Origin: Pyrocephalus nanus
Lineage: Eukaryota > Chordata > Aves > Passeriformes > Tyrannidae
Length of the DNA: 64,000 bases
Assembly: GCA_038380795.1 (NCBI GenBank)
Contig: CM076261.1
Span: forward strand, 39,023,866-39,087,865
Direction of reading: 5' to 3'
Shown piece by piece: positions 1-12,100 of the stretch (its first letter is position 1; the number at the start of each line of letters is the position of its first letter). A model generated the notes under the pieces. It made no database searches. It worked only from the letters and a program-made list of their open reading frames with translations, and had not been told where the DNA came from. The translations under genes were made by a program, and so were the position numbers.

Positions 1-134
1 GAAGAAAGAGAAGTACTTAGCTCAAATGCGCCTCGCTCTGCTGCCGGGGCGCGGGGGCTTGGCTGGAAGGATCTAGTTTCTCTTCGGTGGCAGGAAAAGG
101 AGCCACAGGAGGAGGCAGAGACGGACACCCAGAC
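1..134 (+). promoter_or_regulatory. TNFRSF11A: TNFRSF11A 5' flank and 5' UTR
   Basis: This stretch lies directly upstream of the RANK start codon and is moderately GC- and CpG-rich. It must contain at least the end of the 5' UTR, but the window begins too close to show a promoter, and I see no TATA box. There is no in-frame ATG before 135; a GTG at 87 lies in the same frame but is not expected to initiate. The transcription start cannot be placed from sequence alone. Confidence 0.6.
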
Positions 135-197
135 ATGCCCGTCCCGTCAGGCTGCTGGCTCCTTCTCCTCCTTTGCCTCGCTGCCTCTGGCAAACAG
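135..197 (+). CDS. TNFRSF11A: TNFRSF11A coding exon 1 (signal peptide)
   Basis: This exon encodes 21 residues starting MPVPSGCW, followed by a run of leucines and small residues typical of a secretory signal peptide. It ends CAG before GTAAGG, phase 0. The start is the first ATG in this frame and has a G at -3, a good Kozak context. The mature protein probably begins in exon 2 near LSLQITPPC. Confidence 0.88.
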
Positions 198-3100
198 GTA
201 AGGCTGCGAGCCGGCCGAGGGGGAAGGTGTGTGTTGCATTGTCCCACGGACAGGTTCGCTCGCTGGAGACGGCGAGGTGGGAGCCCAAGGCACCGGGAGA
301 GCGGCGTTTAGCAGAACAGCTTCGCCTGCTTTTTTCCCCTCCTCTGGTTGTTTGGGTTTTGGTTTTGGTTTTATCCCAGCAACTCATCCTGTCTCGCAAG
401 CTTTTCTCGCTTCTTTAAAATCAAAGTAGTCTAAACCCAGAGTTCCAAAGGAAGCCAGAGGATCTGCAGCGAAAACAGCCTGCTTCTTGCCCAGGGCAGG
501 GTGTGAGAAACCAGAAAATATTTGCAGTGAGGTTGTTGAGGGATATAATTTGCATGTAGAGTAAAAAATAAGGCAGACTCCACCCTACCGAACAGATTTA
601 TTCGAGAGAGCGGGAGCACACTCGTCCCTCGGGCATGGGACGAGCGCGTACGGTCTTGGCAGCCCCGACGGAGCTTTTCGGCCGCCCCCACTGGGGTGTG
701 CAGAGCCCTGACCCATCCCGCCGTCCCGAGTGTTTGGCAGCCCCCCGGACGGCCTGGTGACCCCGGGCCCACGGGTGGGAAGCTGAGGTTCCTGCCGGCT
801 GCCGTCGCTCGCTTGGAGGCTCACGTGCTGCTCATGACAGAGCCGGGAGCCAAATCCCCATCCCGGGTTTAGCTGCCCCAGAAGGACAGCCCTTTCCTCT
901 TGGAGGGGAAAGCTCTGCGGTTGTTCGCAAACAGAGCGTGCAGTGCCAGGTGTCTGATGGTCAGCGCGTTTTACGCTTGGGATCGATGCCGCTGTTCCCT
1001 GGTCTTCCCTGGCTTTCGGAAAGACCATTTTCTACAGCCAGCTGTTGCTTAGCCTTGCGAATCGCATACATCACGTTTTCTTCAGAGGTTTAATTTTGCA
1101 GATTTAAACTTTGCTTTGCTTTTTTTTCTAATTATACCGCTTAAAAATTATTCCTCTCCCTTCGGGTTATTTATACCCTTCTAGACTGGCAGGCTGTTTA
1201 CAAATCCCATGCTATCGCACTTTCTTTCCTCCATTAATCAATGTTTGGCAGCCTCACTACCATTTGTATTTCTTTCATCTGAACTTCTAGTGTTTCTCTT
1301 TGTCTCATTATTCTTGATAAGTTATGTAATTTTAAGTGCTTCGCTCAACATAGTGCTGTAACTGGGCCGTGGCTGGGTTCCCTGAGAGTAAGGTGCAGCT
1401 TCAAGAAAAAGAAGATAAAAAAACCAAACCAAAACAAAAAACCCTCCGCTGTCTACAGCTTACAATTTAATGTCTGACCACATAGTCCTGAGAGCCTTTC
1501 CTTTGGATCCCTGGTCCTAAATATGTTGCCTAAAACCACACAGGCCTTTTTTTCCTCTCTAAAACATACGTTTCGTTTTGTCCACCCTCACTCTTAGGCT
1601 TCCCTTAAATTGCTGTTTTCCAGGTGTCCTCCATATGTATATGAATGAGCCTGCAAATCTCAAAAGTGATTTTTACATCGTAGCTTTCAGGTGGTTTGCC
1701 CTGTTCCTTGGTATCCTCTGCGTCTGTCTCTTTTTTCCTGGGCTGGAGTTGAGGACTGTGATCAATGCAGAATGAAGAGAAGACCTCAATGTTCTTACCT
1801 TTGCTTCAGGTCACTAACCCTTACATGCTATAGCTCCTTCTGGAGCCATTTTGTTTTAGTGCCTGTTTTCCCTTTGGCATCTGCTCATTTCCTGGAACCT
1901 GCTCAGCTCTTGACCAAACCTTGAAAATTCGGATTTCCATGCTATAGTTCCCAGCATGTAGAAACCAGGAGGAGCTCCTCGTTATTTCTCACCTCTTGAT
2001 TCATAGCCTTTCACAGGACACAAAACAAGGAACTTGTATTTATTTTGGGCTGGTGTATAAAGTCTTTCCACTGTATCCAACACATGCTTAATTCTGAGTC
2101 TGTAAGTGGTTGTACAGGGTGAAACTTTCAAGTTGCTATGGGACAAATAACAGTACAAAATTGGAGGAGGCTCCAAGAAAGCTGTAGTGTAAGAATAAGG
2201 ATAAGCCATAATTTGTCAAATTTGTTTGACTGATTTTAACAGTGGTTTCTTAGACTAGTGATGTTTTCTGATGGAATGAATTGTGAGAATATGCATGGTA
2301 GGGCTGAGGTTTTTCTGATGCACTTGTATTAGTTTAAACTCAGTAATATAGCGGAATAGTGCCAGGACAGTGATTTTGCAATGTATTTCCTGCAAAGAAT
2401 GAGAAACACTTGGAAATGTAAGTTAATGAGTACCCACTCATAATTCTGCTGAGAATGGACATCATCCTCATCATCATCATTTTCACCAAAGAGGAAATGG
2501 GAACAGAGAATTTGTGACTTGCTGTAGGTCACACACGGAGCATGGAGCAGAACTGGGAGCAGAGCTCTGCCCTCCTGCTTATCTTGTGCTTCAGCCACAA
2601 GATGATCTTTCCAAGTGACTTTGTTTTGGGTGCCTGTAGGAGGTATTTTGCTTTCTGAGGCATGATCTGCTCAGCTTCTTTGTACAGAATAGTCACATCC
2701 CTTTCCTTGCTTAACCCGAGTGAAGAGCATCAGTGTTATCATCAGGTGGGAGTCAAAGTCTGTGAGAATGTGCATTTGCAAGTATGCAATAAACCAATTG
2801 CACTGCAGATTCATCTCCCCTTTTGTGGCAATAGGATAGGTTCTTCCTCTACTCTGTAATATTTACTTTATAGGGGAAGTTTACTCATTGCAAGCATCTG
2901 GAATTCTTTGTAATATAGAAAAACTTTGACCAAAATATATATTTTTCTTTCTCTTTCCTAAAATACATTGTCTGTATGATGAGAGGGAGAAAAAGAGTGT
3001 AACAGTGATTATACTGTCTTATATCATGGGTTGTCCTGGTTCATTATTCCTGCTCTGATCAGAGCCAAAGGAATCATTCAGTAGAGCAAAACATCTACAA

Positions 3101-6100
3101 TATCTAATCTAAACTCCTGGATTTATTCTGTTGTTAACAGCATGGGCTTCAAAGCAACCATAATTCAATTAGTTCACTTGTCAAAATTCCTTTGTGGGAA
3201 TGGTTCCTGTGAGGGGCACTGACAAGTTTTTAATTGCTTTGCAGTTTACCCCAGAACGTATGAAAAATCTTACAGCACCTCGTAAGAGAGGAATATAATG
3301 CATATAAAACTGCATCAATCCATAATTAAAGAAACCTCTCTGACTTCTTCTTTCATGTTGAGCATCATCTGCCTGATGTAATTCTTCTTTCCCACCAGCA
3401 GTACCAAAACAAACCTTTACCACATTTCTCAAGTCAGTAGATCTCAAAGTTTGTCAGACATCTCGAGGGTACTGACCTATGTCGTTTAGGGCACCAGGCT
3501 TTCTTCATACTGTGCCAGAAGAGGAAAAAAAAAGGCAGGTCAAGCAAAGAGATTAACTTTGGCCCTAAGGATCTGATTCTATTGCCCGTTACTGTCTGTT
3601 GCCCTCAAGCTCAGAAAAGTGGGATGTAATTTGACAGCTGTGCAAGAACCAGTACAGATGGTAAAAAAAAAAGAAAAAAGAGTACATAACTACAGTGTGT
3701 AAAATCATGGAAACCTCAAAGTGGTGCCCTCTGGCATTTATACCTTAACACTATGTAGAGGAATCATATCTGAGTCACTTGTTTATCCATCTGTCCCTTG
3801 GAGTTAAAGTGGTGAAAGACCCTCCTGTACCCAGTGCATGTGTAGATGCACCGAGAAGGTAATCCTTGCTGCAGGGCTGTCCTCCTGCTTCTCCCTGCTC
3901 CCTTCCTCTCGGTACGACCAGGTCTCCAGGAAGTCTTTGTGGTGACCACAGCCAGGAGGGTTCCTGCCACCACATGCTGTGACCACAGAACCCAGACCTC
4001 CTTTCACCCTGCGCTGCCAGGGGATGTTCTGCAGTGCAGAGGCTGCTGGACACTTGGAAGGGATGGTTGCTTCAGGTGCTGGTTGAGCTCACTGGAGGTG
4101 GGCAGTGGGGAGAAGGGGGGAACAGAGATGGCTGGTTCCTCGTGTCCTGAGCTCCAGCTGTGCTACTTAAACAGACTATCCTTTTCCACGGAAACTCAGC
4201 TTGCCAGGTGGCACTGGCTTGTGCTGCAGCCACACACCCCCTGGTTTAAGGATGCCTCGGATGGCATTGCTTGCACAGAGAAGCAGCTGCTCTGAGAACA
4301 GCTCACTACTGCTGATGCAAAGCACAAGGGCAAATATTTGTGTGTTGTAAATGCGATATAAAAATTAAGTGATGTTTAATCAGGTTGCACTCTGGACTTG
4401 GGTAGGCCTTGGTCTGTACATCACAAGAGCCTACCTGCATGAACTTGCCATTTTTTATGACTTACCCTTTGAAAATGGTCCAAAGTTCATGTAATAAAAG
4501 AAAAACTCTACAAGCCAGCAATGGCTGGAAGTGGCAAGGTGGGCTACAGGTGGGAATCTGGCTCTGCAGGCTGCGCTGGCACTCAGGGCAGCCTGCTGCT
4601 GTGTCTGCCCCATGGGAGCGGGATTTGGCGTGGTGCTTTGGCTCTGGGGAAGCGCAGGTTTCCTGATTATTCCTTGTCTGTGTGTCATCACATTTGCAAC
4701 GGAGTGCCTTGTGGAGGGCTCAGCACTGCACAAGAGGAGTGATGCTGACATCACCCTGGCACTCCAGGACATCCTGGTTTTTGTCCCATACCTGTGCAGC
4801 CTCCTAGGCTGCTCTGCACAGCCCTTCCCATGGTTACCTTTTTTGTTTGCCTTTTCAGGGCGTGAGTTCTCTGGGCCAAAGGCTTGGCTTTCTTTGGTGT
4901 TTGTGCAGTGCTTAGGATGTCATGGCTGCAAACAAAGCCAAAGAGTCATTAATCACCGCAGGATAGCACCCCATCCATTTCCCACCAAAGTCACAGGGAG
5001 GTCTGCCTGCGCAGGCCTGGGAAGGGAGTGGATATTTCAGCCTGGCTGGATGCCATCGCATAGGCTACAGCATCCAACCCTTGTTCTTTGGATAAATTTC
5101 TGCCCATGACCCCACCAGCATCCCCATGGCAGAGGCACATTCCCCACACCACTTGGCCAAATGTGTTTGTGGTGCCTCCCCTCAATGTCCCCGAAGGAGA
5201 GGCTGTAGCAGGGGCTGTGACAGAGGATGACAGCACAGTGGGTAGGCAGAGAGCTGATACCAGGAGCTGCCTCTTAGCTGTGCAGAACACTCTGGCTGCC
5301 TCTCTCTTTTCTAGATGAAAGTGACCAGGAAAGGCTGCATTTTGGTAAAAGAGCCAAGCTGTCCGGTTTAATCCACCCTGCAAGAGTCAATTAGCCAAGG
5401 AGGAGGGAAAAAAAAAAAAAATGAGGTCATTCACCCTTACCACTTTGTGGCTACTCCAAAAGAAAAAAAAAGTATATAGGATCTGTTCAAGAATGACAAA
5501 GAACAACATTTGTGACTGCAGATGGGTGCAGAATATATTTAGTCAGTGGTAGAGGGAAAAGAAAAAAATTCTTATGTGGAAATAAAAATACTGTGAAGTT
5601 TTGTTAGGCAGCACATTAATCTGGAATGCAGAAATACAGATAGGGAAAAATGTGCTACTAGGTTCATATGAAGTCTTAAAACTTGCTTATGTAGTACACA
5701 AGGAAATCTATTTTGAGCATGTTATTTTGCTACAGCCTTATGAGCATCGTGTCCTTCGGTAACTTCATTTTTCAGTAGCAAGGAGGAGATGGTTCCTTGA
5801 AGCTGATCTCACTGGGATAAAAACTCTTCCCTGCAATACCACATGTAGTAAAACAGGCTGCTTATGGAAACAAGCCAGAGCCTCTTCAGATCAGGAAGGA
5901 ATATTCCCACTGACTTGACTGGGCCACAGTCACTGGCAGAGCTGGTTCCTCATGATGACACCTTACGAGTAGATTAATCAATTCTCAGCTGATTCCTGAC
6001 CCCTTTAATAAAGGCAGCGATTCCTTCAGGATGGAGAAGGTGCAGATACAATCATGCAATCTTTAACTCACACCAAAGCAGAACAGCCTGTGGGTGTTAC

Positions 6101-9100
6101 ATATTACATCCCTCTATGCAGCCATCATCTGAAGCAAGGGCTGCAGCCTTACCACTGTCCTTCATGTTTCTGCCTGCAGAATACACAGCATTTGTTCCAT
6201 GGGCAGTGCCAGGATAAGAAAGCCGAAGCAGAGCATCAGGAGGTGAAAGCAATCTTCCCCTCTTCTCTAAAAGTTTTCTCATTCTCCCTGGCAGCTCAGC
6301 TGTGATTGTGGGATCCCCCCTCACTCTGTAAGAGATTAATACATTATGTCCCACTCTGTGGACATGTAGAAAGAAAGGGTAGGTAAACATACAGATATTA
6401 AGCATAGAAAGTCCCCATTGAACTCCTAATTTGGCATCCAGCACAAGAAATCTCTCATGGTTATTTCTTCCATTAAGTCTCAGCTTCAGTTGATGAAGCA
6501 TAGAAAAATGATGTGCTGAACTAAAATGCAAGAGGCACATGCTCTCCCTAAATCATTGTGTCTATAGTGTCTTTTTTTTTTTATTTTAATTAAGCATGAA
6601 TGAGTGTAAAGTTACTCGTGGTGAGTCATTGAGACTGTACCTGGAGCGGTGAGGCTGCTGAGCTTTCCTTTGGAGTGCTGCTGTTGCACCTGTTCAATCT
6701 AGAAGAGATTTGCCTTTGCAGGCCTTGTCACAAACACACCTAGGTATTAGCTTTGATAGCGTCATTTTTCTGCAGTCTTTATTTCTGCTTGCTATGGACT
6801 GTTTGTCTTGCTGTCAAGACTTCTTGTTAAATGTTTTGGTTTGGTTAGCTTTTGGGTTCCTACTTTCTGATTCATCTTCAAAATATTCTACCTAGTAGTG
6901 CTGTTAATCTTTGAATTGCTGGGGCAGTGGGAGCACGTAGGTTAAAGCCTGAGGTTTTGCACCCAAGTGCAGGCAACATGCAGGCACTACGGACTGCCCA
7001 GTCTGTGAAAATGTTAAGTGTACCCCTCTGGCTGTCATGTGAAGGTGACTTTGTCTCTGAATGACAAATGTTGTGCATGTGATGACAAGTCTTCTGTCCA
7101 CAGAAGCAAGCTGGCTGATTCACAGGTTCAGTCGGTAGCCGTTTCAGCCCTGCCATCTTCCACCTCCATCACCTCCCATCTGATATACCTGAGGTTCCTG
7201 TCTGCCTTACCCCACTGCCCTGCTGAGAGTGGTCAGTGCAGCACTTCTCCTTCACGTAGCCTGCTGGCTAGAAATAGCTCTGGTGGGTTTGACACTGGTG
7301 AATGGTCCTTCCCATCGGTGGAGCAGCACCAGTGGTTCAGGTGTTTGCTTTTTGTTGCACTCTAAAGCAGAGGGACAAGGGGGACAGTCAGTGGCTTTTG
7401 CCGCCATTTGCCCGTGTCCTGGTTGCACGTTAGTTTTCTCTTTACCTCTTCATTATCGGTTTTATCCCTCACACTCTTTCTGGACTGTTTAGGTATTCAG
7501 GCTCTATAGCAGGGTTTCAAAGGCCTATTTTTAAGAGTGAAATAATATTTAGTTTTAGCTGTTGCCATTTCCCGGCTCTGTCCTACCGCGTGGTGGTAGT
7601 TCTGTGATGTGGTTTACTGGTCACTGGAAAGTTGACATCACCAAAAGCATTTCATTCACAATCTAAGATTTTTGTGATGAATTACAGGCCTGCAAGCAAA
7701 TAACTGGAATTGCAAAGCTGTGACTGGTCTGCTGCTTTGATGTAATTTTTATCAACAGTGAAGACTGTCCGTGAAGGACCTCTTGCATATAATGTGATTA
7801 CAGTTAAGACTTTAAAGACTCCTTGTTCCCCCTGTAAACCCACAATTTTAAAATTTCCCAGAGTTGTTCACTGTGCATGGTAGTATTACACACCTCAATA
7901 GAGTGCCTGGGAGCACCAGCCACGGAGCAGCACCCATCAAGAACCGCATTCTGGTTTTATTTTTAAATAGTTTTTTAGGCAAGCCTCTAAAACTGGTGAC
8001 AGGCTGAAGAAATCTGGAGTTTGGTCAGTGATACTGCTGACCCAAATCAGGTAGGAAGCTGGAAGGCTGCAGGCACACAGTCAGTCCCCCTGGGAGAGGA
8101 GAGGCAGTGGCTCATATTTGAAGAAGCAGCAGCAGATGACTGCAGAGGCTGTCTTAGCTGGATACCAGGGTGCTGTGCTTGCAGGGGCTACTTCAGTTCA
8201 GGAAATGTTGCTCAAAGCTCAGTCCTCTTGACAAAGGCAAATAAAGCCTTTGCTCTAAATCCACAGGAATTTTTTAGTTCTGCAGCAGGCAAGTCTAAGG
8301 ACCTCAAAAGCAAGTGGTTTGGATAAACCTGGGCTTTAAAGTATAAAGAACAAATGGTGTGTGCAAGGTGGGACAGATCGTAGTTGTCTCTCCCACAGGT
8401 ACTTTGATGCTGTGATAATAAATGGAGGAAAAAATGTGCTTTGCTCAGTGAAATGATGACAGATGAGTTGAATACTCTCCAGAAACAACTACACTGAGCA
8501 AGAAGGTGTCATCTTAAAGATAGTTACCCCTTGACGTGTCTTTTTACATCTCAATTTTTGCCAAACTAAGATTAACATTAATGAGCAATCCTCATTGAAG
8601 CCTCAGGTTCTTATTCAAAAGTATCATGGGAAAAAGACTGTGGAAACCCCCGACCTTGTTCTTCCAGATTTTTTTTCTTTTAAAGGAAAGAGGCCCATGC
8701 AACTGTATCTTTTCTGAAATGTGAAGAGCAAGAAGTAATTTTAGCATCCATGACACACAGCTTCTGCTGCCCTCTGATTGCTCAACGGCACGAAGAATAA
8801 AAATTTCCTTAAGCCTGAGGACAGGAAAGTGGCTGGTTCCCCCTTTAGAAGCACCTGTGTGGGGTTTTTTTTTTAAGGTCCGAGTAACACAGCGGTGATT
8901 TTAGCGCTGTCATCAGTGTTCTCCAGCCCTAAAAGCACAGGCACACTCTTGCTTAGCATCCTTTTCAACAAATAGGCAAGAAAAATCGAATCTGAAAAGG
9001 CTGCCTGTAGCTCGACGCCAAAATGCAATCTTTCCGCAAACCTTGACATGAGAATGCCTGTTTTTCCCATGTGCTGCCCCTGTGCTTAAAGGTAAGCAGG

Positions 9101-12100
9101 TGTTTGTGTGCTTTACTGGACTGGATCCACCAGGCCTGGAGGTGGTTTGTCTTTTTTCCCCGTGGACTCTTTCCCTGTCAGATATACATGTTCTGAGGTA
9201 ATGTTAATCAAACAGGAAAGCAGCCTCTTTCTTAGGAACTGCTGCAAATCTTTGTGCTTTGCATGCTTTTGAAGTGACAAATTAAATTTACACAGAATAC
9301 CTAGAGCTTTTTGAAGCACTTATTTGCATGTGGTGTTGGGATTTAATGGGCAGCTTCATCAATAGCGAGACTATTAAAGGAATGGCCAGGCTGGGATTTG
9401 TCTCATTTTAAGCACTTCAGAGGAGGTTGGCACCTTCTCATTCATTGAGGCCTTTTCTGTCCCCACATAAGAGCTTGTTGGTGTCCAAATCACGCTGACC
9501 CACGGGCCAGCATCCGACGAGAGGAAGGATGTTCCAGGGGTTACGGAGCGAGCTTGAGTCTTGGGAGACTTGATTTGGTTTCCTGTCAACTCGGTAAAGC
9601 CAGCTGGCCTCTGAGTGCAAGTTCCTCATCTGCAAAATGAATTGCACTTCCCTGTCTCAGAAGGACACAGTGGCAGGAATGTGCTGGTGATGGCAAAGCG
9701 TCAGGTCATGGTGCTGGCAGCAGCACGAGCACTTCTCAGCCCCCAAAGGAAGTTGATGTACAGTTTGGGACAGACACACATAGCCCCCGGCAGAAAGATA
9801 AAAAAGGGATAGTCTGACATCAGTGGGGTTATGTTAGCAAAAAGGCCCAAGTTGGGCTCCCACCCTAAGCAAACTCCAGGTTGTTTTGGTTTCCTTTCCT
9901 GTCCTCTCTTCCCCCAGGTTTCATGCTCAGCAGGTCCAGACAGTCCATACCAGTCCAAAATCCCTCACCTTTGCAAGGAGACTGGGCTCACATGGGGGTT
10001 GGCACATGGGTGCCAAGAGCCTTGTCTGTCTGCCATGGGGCATAAATCAAAAGAGGGAATATTGCAGCTCTGTGATGGCGCTGGCTTGAGTGAAAAGGGG
10101 GAGGACACGATTACAGAAGAGACTGCTTATTGACATACAGCATAGATTTCTGCAGCTGCAGCTGTGAAGTATACCATAACAATAGCCCTCTTTATATGAT
10201 AAAGCATGAGTGTATGAAACAATTTCCAAAAGGTGTCCAGGCAAATACTCAGCTCCGTTCACCTTGACACCAGGGCTCTGCTGCTTCTCCTCAGGCTTAG
10301 TTGTGATTCTCAGAAATCACTCCAGGCCCTTTAGCTGAATACTGTTTAGCAGATTTGCATATCCTTCCCTAAAAAGGATGACTTTGCCCTTGTTTGACAT
10401 TTCAGTAAATTTTTAGTCTTTTCGTCTAAAAGAGGAACTACTAAACTGTGGCAAATGAGGAAGAAGAGGACATTCTGTGACAAAAAATGAATGACTGGAC
10501 CTGCTGTTGGTCACATCACTTCTATTACCTTTCTGTATGACTGGGTAGGGAATCAGTTGCTCAAGACCTGCTCTCTCCTGCTTGGTCCTGCAACGTCACC
10601 TGAATCCCTTGCTGGACAGCTTAGTGTTTTAGCAGATAATGCCTGAATTGTATTACAGAAATTGAGCTGTTTCGAGCACAGGAGTGTTTTCAGCGTTTCC
10701 CCAGGGACACTGAGGGATGTCACTGTTCAGCTGCCAGGCTGGCCCGGCTTTCCTTTTCCTAGATCACCTCTTGCCTTGCCAGAGCCAATCATTATCCCGT
10801 GCTGTGTAAACATGGAATGTAATGTTTGTTCCAAAAATGCATAATCTAATCATGAGCAAGGTACTGCTGATGAATGCAAAGAAAGAGAGAAGGAAGTGAT
10901 GAGGCAACAGACTCTTAATTTGACCTGGGATTGTTATAATGATATAAAAAAAAGCTGTAAGTTGTTTATAACCTTCAAAATATAAAAACTCAAGACCTTT
11001 GACCTGTGCTACTTTTTCTGTCCAAACACAGCTAGCGCTGTTTTGATAAACACAAATCATGCACCAACCCATGGCTCAAACTCCAAGACAAAAGGTGGTT
11101 TTTTAAAGAAAAATTTCAAACTTTTTTGGTCATCTTTAATTTATAAGACCCTTCCCAGCATTAGAAGAGGACAAAGTGCTTAAGGAAAACTATTTTCTTT
11201 TTAAAGAGATTGCTATTGCTTAAATTAGGAAAGGAGGAAAGAGGAGATTTAAAGACTTGGAGGAAACAAGGGGAAAACACTAAGTAGAGGAATGGAAACC
11301 AGTATCAGTAGGCACAGGGCTGTTATGTCCTATTAGATGGCAAAAGCTCCCTTTAACCAGCAGTAGGAGCTTTATTGCAGCTTTCTCCAATTAAATGAGA
11401 TTTTAACAACTGTATCCAATAATGAATAATTACATGCCATGGGCTAGGTTTTAAATCACTTTATCTATTGCAAGGTTGATAGTTGGTTGTAAGGCGTTGA
11501 GTTAGCCTGGAGGACTCTGGGCAGCCAAAGCAGGGTCAGCGAGGGGCTGGGCACAGTGCTTGGCTGGTCAGGATTCCCACCACAAGCCATGCCGCTAAGT
11601 CTGGCTGAGGGAGCTGGGCTGTGGGTGGGACCACAGTGTGTACAGGCAGGGAGGGGATACAAAGGCCAGTGAGGGCCAGAGACAACACTGCTTCCTTCAG
11701 ATGCCCTGTCATGTACCAGTTTCGGGTGGTTTGGGAAGGGGTTGTTTGTGTTGGTTTTATTTTGTTGTTTCTTTTGTTTGTTTGTTTGTTTGTTGAGATA
11801 CAAAAAGCTGTTGGCTTATTTGGATCACGTTTCTGGACGGCTGCCTCAGTTCTGTGAGACCACCTCTGCAGGGCACAGTGGAGCCATAAAAAGCTGCAAA
11901 ATTCAATTCCAGTGTTTTCTGGGACTGGCCAGGAGTATTGTGGATTCCAGTGGGAAGCTGGGTGCTTCTTCTTTTTCAGGAGTATAAATCATTCACCTTG
12001 CTTGTTTCCTTAATGTTCTGCATTAAAACTGTCAGTTGCATAAGTCTTGATCTGAGGTCATTTCTGTGAAAGAGACTACAGAAGTATCTCTATGTCATTT

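Noticed and set aside
87..134. Upstream in-frame extension of RANK from 87
   Set aside because: The codon at 87 is GTG, not ATG. The ATG at 135 has a good context and leads straight into a signal peptide.
3846..4295. 149-codon open frame in intron 1
   Set aside because: No recognisable domain, no plausible splice context, and a composition like the surrounding intron.
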